From assembly GCA_038240295.1 (NCBI GenBank), contig JBBSDW010000005.1, positions 1-50,255 of the forward strand: a stretch of DNA of 50,255 nt, in the 5' to 3' direction. The stretch is from JABDDM01 sp038240295 (lineage in GTDB: Bacteria; Bacteroidota; Ignavibacteria; Palsa-1295). The translations under genes and the position numbers were made by a program. Within the stretch, counting starts at the first letter, position 1; each line of letters begins with the position of its first letter. The notes beneath the pieces are model-generated. The model had not been told where the DNA came from, made no database searches, and worked only from the letters and a program-made list of their open reading frames with translations. This document shows, in pieces, positions 42,978-50,255 of this stretch.

Positions 42978-43192
42978 ATGTCCACAATTACACTTTTGCT
43001 CGAAGAGCATACGCATCGTGAAATCGATGAAGCCTCAAAAGCTGGGCATCTGCCACCTTTGTTTCGCTTGCTGTCGAATTCTATGCAAACCGCATAAATC
43101 GGACTCCGCTGCGTGGTCAGTTGTTGCGCGAGTCTAAAATGACGGCAGATGAATCCGTCCGCGTTTTGAAGGAATTTGAAGACCTTCACTAA
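42978..43192 (+). pseudogene. Decayed antitoxin (MazE-position, ribbon-helix-helix-like)
   Basis: The ATG at 42978 begins MSTITLLLEEHTHREIDEAS KAG, a ribbon-helix-helix-like start, then the frame breaks near 43051 by a net one-base loss. In the shifted frame it continues ATFVSLAVEFYANRINRTPL, then RGQLLRESKMTADESVRVL and KEFEDLH-stop at 43190-43192. Together this would be a protein of about 70 residues, nine bases ahead of the MazF-like gene, as in type II toxin-antitoxin operons. Confidence 0.7.
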
Positions 43193-43201
43193 ATCGCTTG
43201 A

Positions 43202-43543
43202 ATGGAGTACTACCAGGGAGAGATTTGGCTGGCAGACCTCAATCCTCAAAAAGGTACTGAACCGGTAAGCGTCGTCCAGTCGTAATTATTCAGACCAATG
43301 ATTTGAACGGCGTCCATCCCTCGACGATCGTGTGTCCGATCACTACGAACGTCTTGCGGGAAGCCGGATTGCTTCGTGTGCATCTTACAACCCAAGATAC
43401 TGGGGCTCGAAAAAGACTCAGATATCTTAGTAGATCAAATCCGCGCAATAGATCCGACACGTTTGCTCAAACGGCTTGGTGTTATTGGAACAGAGGCCCT
43501 GCGTCGGCTTAAGATTAATATACAAATCGTACTTTCGCTATAG
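43202..43543 (+). pseudogene. Decayed MazF/PemK-type toxin with two frameshifts
   Basis: Read across two one-base changes the product is a full MazF-like protein of about 114 residues. The ATG at 43202 gives MEYYQGEIWLADLNPQKGTE; a base is missing in the GG at 43264-43265. The next frame gives KRRPVVIIQTNDLNGVHPST and IVCPITTNVLREAGLLRVHL; an extra G is present in GGGG at 43402-43405. The original frame then resumes with LEKDSDILVDQIRAIDPTRL and LKRLGVIGTEALRRLK to TAG at 43541. Intact MazF proteins cut mRNA at short motifs. As written, no functional toxin can be made, unless the indels are sequencing errors in G runs. Confidence 0.85.
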
Positions 43544-43575
43544 CGGAAAGCGGCCCGAGTCACGAGGGAGGCCCA

Positions 43576-43655
43576 GTTCGGGCAAGTATGAATTATGAGT
43601 TATGAAGTATGACAGTCTTCATCTGTCTGTGTGACGTGAAGCGTCTGCTTCGTGA
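43576..43655. repeat. Direct repeat copy B flanking the dead toxin-antitoxin pair
   Basis: Same block order as copy A (42805-42890): GTTCGGGCA, TTATGAGTTATGAAGTATGA, CAGTCTTCATCTGTCTGTGT, ACGTGAAGCG. It lies 33 bases behind the toxin remnant. Confidence 0.75.
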
Positions 43656-43731
43656 ACCTGACTCTCTCGGATGAGGAAAGATGGGATCGGGTCACGGAGG
43701 AGTCCCTTCGTGGCACACGTCTGAGATTCTC

Positions 43732-45051
43732 CTAAGCGTTCGTTTCGTGGAAGTGTGTATCCAGCGCTTTTTTGCCGATGTCGCTTCTATAGTATGCTCC
43801 GTTGAAGCCGATCTGGGCGACGGCATTGTAGGCTTGCGTTATCGTTGCCTTCAGGTCATCGGCGTAGCCGACTGCTGTTACGGCAAGCACTCTTCCGCCG
43901 GCGGTTACGAAGTTGTGGCCTTCCATTTTTGTTGCGCCGTGGAAGACTACTGTGCCCTCGTCGATCTCTCGCTTTTGTGTAAATGCTTCGAGGCCTGAGA
44001 TCGTCTCACCCGTTTGGTAGCTATCGGGATATCCCTGACTTGCAATCACCACCGTCACCGCTGAAGCAGAGAAAAGCTTGATCGGCAGGATGGATGCGAG
44101 TTGACATTCGGCCGCTTTTAACATGATGTCGGCAAGATCGCTCTCGATAAGCGGCAGGATGACTTCCGCTTCGGGATCGCCGAAGCGAACATTATACTCG
44201 ACCACACGAGCACGATTGTTCTGGATCATGAGACCGAGATAGATCACACCTCGATAGACCCGGCCTTCTTCGCGCAGACCTTTGAGCGTCGGCTCGAGAA
44301 TTTCGCGCTCAACTTGCTGCATCACTTTCTGTGTAACGATCGGAGCCGGCGCATAAGCACCCATGCCGCCCGTGTTCTTGCCGCGATCGCCATCGAGAAT
44401 GCGTTTGTGATCCTGGGCTGTTGAAAGAAGTGCATATGCAGTGCCGTCAGTGATGGCGAATACACTTGCTTCCTCGCCTTCCATAAATTCTTCGATCACG
44501 ATCTTTTGTCCGGCCTCGCCGAAGATGCGTTGATTGAAAATTTCATCGAGCGCGTGCGAAGCCTCGGCTTCTGTCTGCGAGATGATCACGCCTTTGCCTG
44601 CTGCGAGTCCATCGGCTTTGATCACGGCCGGATAATTCACATGCCGCAAAAACGCGCGCGCCTCTCGTTCTTCGTCCGAAGTAAAAACCGCGTAACGTGC
44701 AGTCGGGATGTTGTGCCGATGCATGAATTCCTTCGCGAATGCCTTCGAACTTTCGAGTTGGGCTGCGCTCTTTCGAGGCCCAAACACTGGGATGTGTTCT
44801 TTATCGAGCGCATCGGCAACGCCAACGGAGAGCGGACCCTCTGGACCAACAACAACAAGATCGATCCTCTCGCGCAACGCAAAGCCTACGACAGCTTTTG
44901 TGTCCGTGGGAATAAGATCGACGAGTTCGGATACCTGTCCAATTCCTGCATTGCCAGGCGCGCAAAAAAGCTTGTTGACGAGCGGCGATTGTTTGAGCTT
45001 CCAGCAAAGAGCGTGCTCCCGTGCTCCCGAGCCAAGTACCAGGATCCTCAT
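43732..45051 (-). CDS. purD: Phosphoribosylamine-glycine ligase PurD
   Basis: A 439-residue ATP-grasp enzyme that joins glycine to 5-phosphoribosylamine in purine synthesis. Recognisable parts are the N-terminus MRILVLGSGAREHALCWKL, CAPGNAGIG, VVGPEGPLSVGVADAL, the ATP-grasp segment YPAVIKADGLAAGKGVIISQ, QDHKRILDGDRGKNTGGMGA and YNVRFGDPEAEVILPLIES. Length and motifs are complete. It stands alone on the minus strand, ending 188 bases from the dead toxin remnant. Confidence 0.97.
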   Translation of the reverse strand: MRILVLGSGAREHALCWKLKQSPLVNKLFCAPGNAGIGQVSELVDLIPTDTKAVVGFALRERIDLVVVGPEGPLSVGVADALDKEHIPVFGPRKSAAQLESSKAFAKEFMHRHNIPTARYAVFTSDEEREARAFLRHVNYPAVIKADGLAAGKGVIISQTEAEASHALDEIFNQRIFGEAGQKIVIEEFMEGEEASVFAITDGTAYALLSTAQDHKRILDGDRGKNTGGMGAYAPAPIVTQKVMQQVEREILEPTLKGLREEGRVYRGVIYLGLMIQNNRARVVEYNVRFGDPEAEVILPLIESDLADIMLKAAECQLASILPIKLFSASAVTVVIASQGYPDSYQTGETISGLEAFTQKREIDEGTVVFHGATKMEGHNFVTAGGRVLAVTAVGYADDLKATITQAYNAVAQIGFNGAYYRSDIGKKALDTHFHETNA

Positions 45052-45129
45052 GCGTTAATCGTAAATTCGGCGTGAATGGCAAATCGAAGTTGAGGGGATG
45101 TTGGTTTCGCGGTCGCCCCAAGCGGGCTC

Positions 45130-45207
45130 AACCACCCCAAACCCCTCCTTCGAAAGGAGGGGCCTTTGTTTCATAACCACCCCAAACCCTCCTTCGAAAG
45201 GAGGGGC
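45130..45207. repeat. Two tandem palindromic repeats upstream of purD
   Basis: AACCACCCCAAACCCCTCCT followed by TCGAAAGGAGGGGCC occurs at 45130-45163, and a near-identical copy at 45175-45207. Each contains the palindrome CCTCCTTCGAAAGGAGG. The rest of the 45052-45388 gap has no supported gene. Confidence 0.8.
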
Positions 45208-45388
45208 CGCGGCAAATTTACGGTGATTGCATGAAATAAACTTGGAGAGCTCTATTTTTACCGGTTGGCATGAAGATATATGAAAAGTAGGTGGGCGAGT
45301 ACGTTGTGCTGACTTAGCAACACGTGACTCTCTAAAACGCGTCTTAAAGACCCAAAATCAAAGAAGATTTTATCGAGGAGCACGATTT

Positions 45389-46216
45389 ATGAATTTTAAC
45401 CCGATCGGAAGCCACATTATGAACAGAGATACAGAAAAACCTCGATTTGGCTCGCGCGTAGCCTTTTTGCTTCTCGCTGGATTGATGACGCTCGGCTTGA
45501 GTGCCCCGAGTGCCAAAGCCCAGACCAGACTCTCGGTGTTCCAAAGTGGGGAGCAGTTGGTTTATAAGGTCAAATTCGGCTTCGTCAAGCTCGGTACACT
45601 AGTCATCAAGACTGATGGGCCTGCCGGCGGAAACAAGGTTGGCGCAAGAATGCAATTCTGGACCGCCGATGTGCCATTTCTCGACACGCATGATAATATC
45701 ACCGATGTGATCGATACTCACTCGGTTCACCTTATGCGCTATGAAGAGCACGCGCGCAATGGAGACAAAAAGACGAACAAGATCTTTGTCTACGACCCAA
45801 GTGCGAAGACGCTTACCTATTCCGACGATAACGTCTCGGGCGAGGTGACGAATAACGTGGCGCCTTTCAACGACGCGCTTACACTCGTTTTTAATCTTCG
45901 TGCATGGAGCGCTTCAGGTCAAAGTTATTCCTTTGCGATGCGTGGAAAGGACGGCGAAAAGAAGGTATCGGCGCATTTTACACGTCAGGAATCGGATCAG
46001 GAGTCGCCGGGGACTGGCGAAAACGCAGTAAAGACGCGAGTCATCGAAGGGCAGGCGGATATGGGAAGCAGCTCCCCGCTGGGTGCCAATGGTAAGTTTA
46101 CGATGTACGTCACCGCGGACGCTGCGGCCATACCGGTACGTATCGACATGAGCATCGCAGTCGGCTCGATCAGCATCATCCTCGAAAAAGTACAGAGGGC
46201 AGGCTGGACGCCGTGA
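45389..46216 (+). CDS. DUF3108 exported protein
   Basis: A 275-residue protein of the DUF3108 family: a signal peptide (FLLLAGLMTLGLSAPSAKAQ, cut at about residue 45), then FQSGEQLVYKVKFGFVKLGT and LMRYEEHARNGDKKTNKIFV, and a beta-rich C-terminus ending ISIILEKVQRAGWTP. The family is periplasmic or outer-membrane associated and of unknown role; its fold suggests lipid or hydrophobic ligand binding. The start at 45389 follows a GAGGAG ribosome binding site; a second ATG at 45419 is less likely. A terminator lies about 45 bases behind the stop. Confidence 0.85.
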   Translation: MNFNPIGSHIMNRDTEKPRFGSRVAFLLLAGLMTLGLSAPSAKAQTRLSVFQSGEQLVYKVKFGFVKLGTLVIKTDGPAGGNKVGARMQFWTADVPFLDTHDNITDVIDTHSVHLMRYEEHARNGDKKTNKIFVYDPSAKTLTYSDDNVSGEVTNNVAPFNDALTLVFNLRAWSASGQSYSFAMRGKDGEKKVSAHFTRQESDQESPGTGENAVKTRVIEGQADMGSSSPLGANGKFTMYVTADAAAIPVRIDMSIAVGSISIILEKVQRAGWTP

Positions 46217-46260
46217 ACCGCTTTTGATAGTACAGTGCTTTGACCAGCGCAACGTGCGAG

Positions 46261-46283
46261 CCCCCTCCGTTTCGAGGGGGTTT
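46261..46283 (+). terminator. Terminator behind the DUF3108 gene
   Basis: Stem CCCCCTC / GAGGGGG with loop CGTTTC followed by TTT. Short T-run but a strong GC stem. Confidence 0.75.
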
Positions 46284-46564
46284 CAGATTTCAGATAGAAG
46301 CTTTGTTACTTCTGCCCGTCCGATGTGTTTATCGTCTGTCAGGGGTTTGGCGGCATCGCCAGAAGTCGAATTGGGCGAGTGAATCATTTATCAGGCGGAG
46401 TCGTCTATATAGGGTACAGAAGGCTCCGTCCCGTCAAGCGGATCCATCAGGAAAGCCACGAGTGTTGTAAATAGTCTCCTTAAGTTTTTCTGCGAGCTTG
46501 TAAGGAGCTTAGGAAAAAACTTTTTTTTCGAGCTCGTCAATTTTTTGACGGGTCGAGCTTCTAT
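46284..46564 (+). promoter_or_regulatory. Structured leader of the 1226-aa secreted protein
   Basis: The gap holds no gene. Two dyads lie close to the start codon: CTCCTTA (46476-46482) with TAAGGAG (46501-46507), and AGCTCGTCAA (46531-46540) with TTGACG and CGAGCT (46545-46559), separated by a run of T. The second ends five bases before the ATG, so it could hide or expose the start. Between them lies A6/T8 text typical of a promoter or terminator. Confidence 0.35.
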
Positions 46565-49500
46565 ATGAATCAGTCCATTAAACCGAACGGTTGGGCAGGT
46601 AGGATCACAGGTGCGTTGAGAAGCATCCTTCTTGGCGTTGTAGTGATTTCAACCTTTCTTCTCATTGCCAAAGTCAGCAAGGCCCAGCTCACGGTCGGTA
46701 ATCGATTTGTTACGGCGAAGGTCTACGGCAATACCGGCCTCATCAGCATTGTCACGACGCCCTTCAACTACTACCCTGGACCCGAGAAGATCCTGACGTT
46801 TCCGAACACGTCCTACCTGACCGTGATGATCAACGGTTATCTTTACACAAACAACGATCCTGTCAACTTCAACTTTAAATCGTTGCCGAATTTCGGCGCC
46901 TACCTGACCGACGGCGAATCTTATATTCAGCGAGATACGATTCGGACCCGCTGGAATATCTCTGCCGGTATCATCGAGCAGGACGTCTATCCCGTCGCCT
47001 TTGATTACAGCGGGCAGATCGTAATGAAGTGGAAGTTCATCAACAAATTTTCGAATCCGATCTCGGCGCAGAACCAATTCCTTCTCGATACAAAGATCCA
47101 AACGAACGATCAAGCGAAGGTGCTTACCCGTTTTGGCTATCGGCGCTCGTGGTCGGAATATATCGATGGCAACGATAACTATAGCCCGATCCCACCGTTT
47201 TACCAGGCGTTTTATCAGGATCCGATCGCGTTAAATAACTATGACCCTGGACTTGTAAGTCAGGGTACATTCATCAGTCCTGAACTTGGCTTGATCAAAC
47301 CACTTTCGGTTCAGATCGGCGATTGGTACAACAACCTGAGCGGGACGCCCTGGGGATGGCAGAGCCCCGCCCCACTTGGTAACTACTACGATAGCGGCGT
47401 ACTGATGATCTTCCCGATCACCGGTGCGCAGTCGCTCGATTCTGTCGAAATAGGACGAACCGCATACGGGACCGGCCAATTCGAATCGTGTACTGGCGAG
47501 CTATATGCACTTATTTACCGGCCAAGAACGATCACTGCTAACAGCGATGGGAGCGGATATCTTCCGAACCCGTTTACGGTCGAGATGTATTTATTCAACA
47601 CGAATCAATACACGCAGGCCGACAACACGTTCGTTACCCTGACTGTTGGGCCCCACCTTCACATTCTTGACAGTAACATGAATCCGATCGCTTCAAACAC
47701 GATCCGGTTGCCTGCGACACCGCAGACTGTCAGCCTTGGCTCGGTGAGTACGATGCTCTGGCATATTCTCGCGGATAAGAATTGTGCACTGGATACTTCC
47801 TATTTGCTCTTCTATTCAAAGTCGACGCTGGGCGATCCGAGCTTCAACGAGCAATGCGAAGTGCCGGTGATCCTGCCCTGCCTCGATCGCGATACGCTGC
47901 CGCCCATTGCAGAACCTGTCTTGATCAACGGATTCCAAAAATCGGTCGGCTTTCACGACGATCGACCGACGGACAAGGGTATTCAGAGTATTCAAACATT
48001 CGGATTCAATCCCGCTTACTTTCGGGTAACTGTCGACCCATTTCCTCAGTGCACGAAATCGCACACACCTGTTGGCGTGCATATTACGCAGCTTGATTCG
48101 ACCGTCGGTGGGTGCGTGACGATCAAGGTCACGGACTGCGCTCAGAATGTGACCACGAAGGATATCTGTTTTCCGAAATATCCGCTCCATCCCGATACAG
48201 TCCAGCCGAGGATTATTCTGGTCTCGAATTCTGGCTCGTTCGATGGCAGCCTCTGTAATATGAAATCCGATTCGCTGCTCGCGATCGATGACACAACGTA
48301 CGATAAAGGCCTTGAGTCGATCACGATTGCCGACAGCAGTCTTGCGAGAAATTTCGAGCTCATCGTCGCGCCAATTACGCCGGGGGTTGGCCGTCAGGGA
48401 TTTTCTCTGCATGTGATCGATTCGCTCATCGATGGCTGCATTACGGTGCGAATTAAAGATCGTGCGGGCAATTTTACGGATACCACGTTCTGCTATTGCA
48501 CCATCGCCGATTCGCATGCGCCACAGGTCCAGATTCTTCAGACAAGTCCGTACGCATGGTCCGTCTACGTGCAGGAGATCCGGCCCTATGACCGACTAAT
48601 TGATACGATCGACGTTCACAACCGGCAGAACATTATTCTTAAAAAGAACGGAGCTCTTTTTGAACCTACACGTTCGCTTACCAAATATCGAACGAATTTT
48701 GATTTCACGGTCGAAGTTGCGGACACGACTAAATTCGCCGCCTTCTGCATTCGTGCGAAAGATCTCGCCGATTCGACATCGCTTGCACCAAATGCTCATT
48801 GGTGGTCGACCGATACCTGCTTATCGCGCGATACCGTGCTTGATACATGGGCACCGAATATCCTGATCGATCCGCCGCCATTCCTTTCGCCGACGAAGCT
48901 GAATGTCACCGTCAATGATATTCATTTCTTCAATGGAAATCGTATTGGCTGGGATCGTGGTATCGATTCGATCTGGTTCACGAACGTGCACGGCATGAGC
49001 GTCCCGCCTACGATCCACATGGGTTGCCGCATGCAGGATACAACGTTCGAGATCGACGTGACAAATATTTTTTCGCTCGATAGCATCGCGACGATCTGCG
49101 TGCATGCTGTAGATTGCGCCGGTAACGAGACCGATACATGCTGGTATTATCCGGTAAAGCAGGATAACAATCCGCCTCAGATCTCGAGTATCGACTATTC
49201 CCGAACGAAGCTTGATCTACTGATAACCGACTCGACGCTTTACGATCGCGGGTTGCGGCATACGATACTCGATAGCTCGGTAAACTTCAACAACTATGAA
49301 CGCTGGGATAACGGCAGCCTCGTCGATACTGCTACACTGACGGTCACGAAACCTGGTCAATCTGCAACGGGGGTCCTCCGCTCGATCGATCTCTACGGCT
49401 CGCACGCTGTTTCAACGCAGGAGCAGAATGCACATTCGGCAAGCGTCGCGGTGTCTATCTGGGTGCAGAATATCAGGTTCAAAGCATCGACGCTTGCCCA

Positions 49501-50245
49501 GCAATCTTCGGACATACGCATTCCGGTCTTGCTCAGTCCGACCGATACCTTCCAGCTCTTGCGGAAAAATATTCGGAAGTATTCGTTTAGCTTCGATCTT
49601 GTCGGAGATCCAGGATTCAACTATGTTACCTTCGACACGGTCGGCACCGAGAGCAATCATTTTGACGTGACGGACAATGTCAGCGGTGGGCGAATTACGA
49701 TCACCGGCACCACGCACGATGGTCGGCCGCTGATCGACATGGATAGTCCGCTTGTATACGTCGTGATACATGCACGTAAGGATGAATCGACGAGGCAGGC
49801 AGTGCTGACTCCTGCGACGATCAACGCGAACACGGTCGTCTTCAACGACGATCTTCCGGACACCGCACATGGCGCGCATGCAACCGCAGTGTTGCCTGCA
49901 CCTTATGGCAACATGGGCTCGGGTGTGATCCTTGCGATCGGATCATGTGCACCGGCGTTAACGACGAGCCCCGGCACCGTCACGGTGCCTGAACTCGAAC
50001 AGAATTCTCCAAATCCCTTCAGAGGACCGACAAAGCTCACCTTTGGCCTTCCAGCGGATGGAATGGCGACACTTATCGTCTATGACGCACTGGGCCGCGA
50101 ATGTGCAAGGCTCGTCAATGGCGAGGTCGCAGCAGGCAGCTACGAGGTGACGTTCAATCCAGTGGGCCTGCCAGCCGGGGTCTACTATGTAAGGTTTGAG
50201 ACCGCCACGCAGGTTCTGACTCGCCGCATGTCGTTCGTGCATTAG
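46565..50245 (+). CDS. Large T9SS secreted protein with five internal repeats and cohesin-like domain
   Basis: A 1226-residue exported protein. Residues about 1-41 are a long signal peptide (ILLGVVVISTFLLIAKVSKA). Residues 42-437 form an unrecognised beta-rich domain. Residues about 438-966 contain five repeats of about 105 residues, each opening with D...PP, then D-K/R-G-I/L-x-S/T-I (TDKGIQSI, YDKGLESI, YDRLIDTI, WDRGIDSI, YDRGLRHT) and closing with C-x-x-I-x-V-x-D-x-A-G/D-N-type text (CITVRIKDRAGNFTD, CVHAVDCAGNETD). Residues about 966-1115 resemble a cohesin-like domain. From about 1140 a T9SS sorting domain runs to the end (LEQNSPNPFRGPTKLTFGLP, VYDALGRECARLV, GLPAGVYYVRFE). The stop is TAG, followed by GAGG that may serve a downstream gene. 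Confidence 0.85.
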   Translation: MNQSIKPNGWAGRITGALRSILLGVVVISTFLLIAKVSKAQLTVGNRFVTAKVYGNTGLISIVTTPFNYYPGPEKILTFPNTSYLTVMINGYLYTNNDPVNFNFKSLPNFGAYLTDGESYIQRDTIRTRWNISAGIIEQDVYPVAFDYSGQIVMKWKFINKFSNPISAQNQFLLDTKIQTNDQAKVLTRFGYRRSWSEYIDGNDNYSPIPPFYQAFYQDPIALNNYDPGLVSQGTFISPELGLIKPLSVQIGDWYNNLSGTPWGWQSPAPLGNYYDSGVLMIFPITGAQSLDSVEIGRTAYGTGQFESCTGELYALIYRPRTITANSDGSGYLPNPFTVEMYLFNTNQYTQADNTFVTLTVGPHLHILDSNMNPIASNTIRLPATPQTVSLGSVSTMLWHILADKNCALDTSYLLFYSKSTLGDPSFNEQCEVPVILPCLDRDTLPPIAEPVLINGFQKSVGFHDDRPTDKGIQSIQTFGFNPAYFRVTVDPFPQCTKSHTPVGVHITQLDSTVGGCVTIKVTDCAQNVTTKDICFPKYPLHPDTVQPRIILVSNSGSFDGSLCNMKSDSLLAIDDTTYDKGLESITIADSSLARNFELIVAPITPGVGRQGFSLHVIDSLIDGCITVRIKDRAGNFTDTTFCYCTIADSHAPQVQILQTSPYAWSVYVQEIRPYDRLIDTIDVHNRQNIILKKNGALFEPTRSLTKYRTNFDFTVEVADTTKFAAFCIRAKDLADSTSLAPNAHWWSTDTCLSRDTVLDTWAPNILIDPPPFLSPTKLNVTVNDIHFFNGNRIGWDRGIDSIWFTNVHGMSVPPTIHMGCRMQDTTFEIDVTNIFSLDSIATICVHAVDCAGNETDTCWYYPVKQDNNPPQISSIDYSRTKLDLLITDSTLYDRGLRHTILDSSVNFNNYERWDNGSLVDTATLTVTKPGQSATGVLRSIDLYGSHAVSTQEQNAHSASVAVSIWVQNIRFKASTLAQQSSDIRIPVLLSPTDTFQLLRKNIRKYSFSFDLVGDPGFNYVTFDTVGTESNHFDVTDNVSGGRITITGTTHDGRPLIDMDSPLVYVVIHARKDESTRQAVLTPATINANTVVFNDDLPDTAHGAHATAVLPAPYGNMGSGVILAIGSCAPALTTSPGTVTVPELEQNSPNPFRGPTKLTFGLPADGMATLIVYDALGRECARLVNGEVAAGSYEVTFNPVGLPAGVYYVRFETATQVLTRRMSFVH

Positions 50246-50255
50246 GAGGTTGGCG

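Noticed and set aside
1..50255. tRNA or rRNA genes, prophage or intact insertion sequence
   Set aside because: I looked for anticodon-arm-like segments, rRNA signatures, transposase motifs and phage structural genes and saw none; a tRNA scan could still reveal one I missed by eye.

Overview
The window looks like one contig from a Gram-negative member of the FCB group (Bacteroidota/Chlorobiota/Ignavibacteriota, quite possibly a Kapabacteria-like lineage). Four large exported proteins end in a type IX secretion system (T9SS) sorting domain, several carry choice-of-anchor-D/hydin-like or cohesin-like modules, there is an outer-membrane phosphate-type porin, and many genes lack a clear Shine-Dalgarno site. 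The lineage is inferred from gene content; there is no rRNA in the window. No rRNA, tRNA, CRISPR array, prophage or intact insertion sequence was seen.

Layout. 1-1.8 kb: the 3' part of coaBC and a family 4 uracil-DNA glycosylase. 1.8-9.3 kb: an unrecognised 499-aa protein, three exported proteins (two with T9SS tails) and an XRE regulator. 9.7-10.6 kb: a lytic transglycosylase with a strong terminator. 10.6-11.3 kb: a repeat-rich spacer. 11.3-16.0 kb: a probable acyl-transfer operon (methyltransferase, MBOAT acyltransferase, two tandem SGNH-like proteins, a small exported protein). 16.6-23.6 kb: mixed genes, including a Trm112-like methyltransferase, an acyl-CoA synthetase, an MNT/HEPN pair, a T9SS protein lying in the same frame behind an ICMT-like methyltransferase, and a Rid-family protein. 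24.1-25.3 kb: a decayed PrsW-like membrane protease. 25.9-30.1 kb: a fused alpha/beta E1 2-oxoacid dehydrogenase, two small genes and an acyl-CoA dehydrogenase.

30.4-37.7 kb is a phosphate island: pstS, pstA and pstC on the minus strand, a porin, then pstB and phoU on the plus strand. The expected pstS position ahead of pstC holds only a PstS-like C-terminal stub. The full pstS lies behind pstA, bracketed by copies of a dispersed 29-bp repeat. Three direct repeats with the same core and an 11-bp period lie upstream of these genes and look like Pho boxes.

38.0-42.2 kb: uppP, an inositol monophosphatase, plsY, a methyltransferase and a lipoprotein HtrA-type protease. 42.2-43.7 kb is a decayed accessory patch with three tandem 127-128-bp units that have inverted ends, and a dead MazEF-like toxin-antitoxin pair between two similar about 80-bp direct repeats. 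43.7-50.2 kb: purD, a DUF3108 protein, and a 1226-aa T9SS protein with five roughly 105-aa internal repeats. The least expected parts are the rearranged pst locus with its putative Pho boxes, the inverted-end tandem array, and the same-frame junction between the ICMT-like and T9SS genes.
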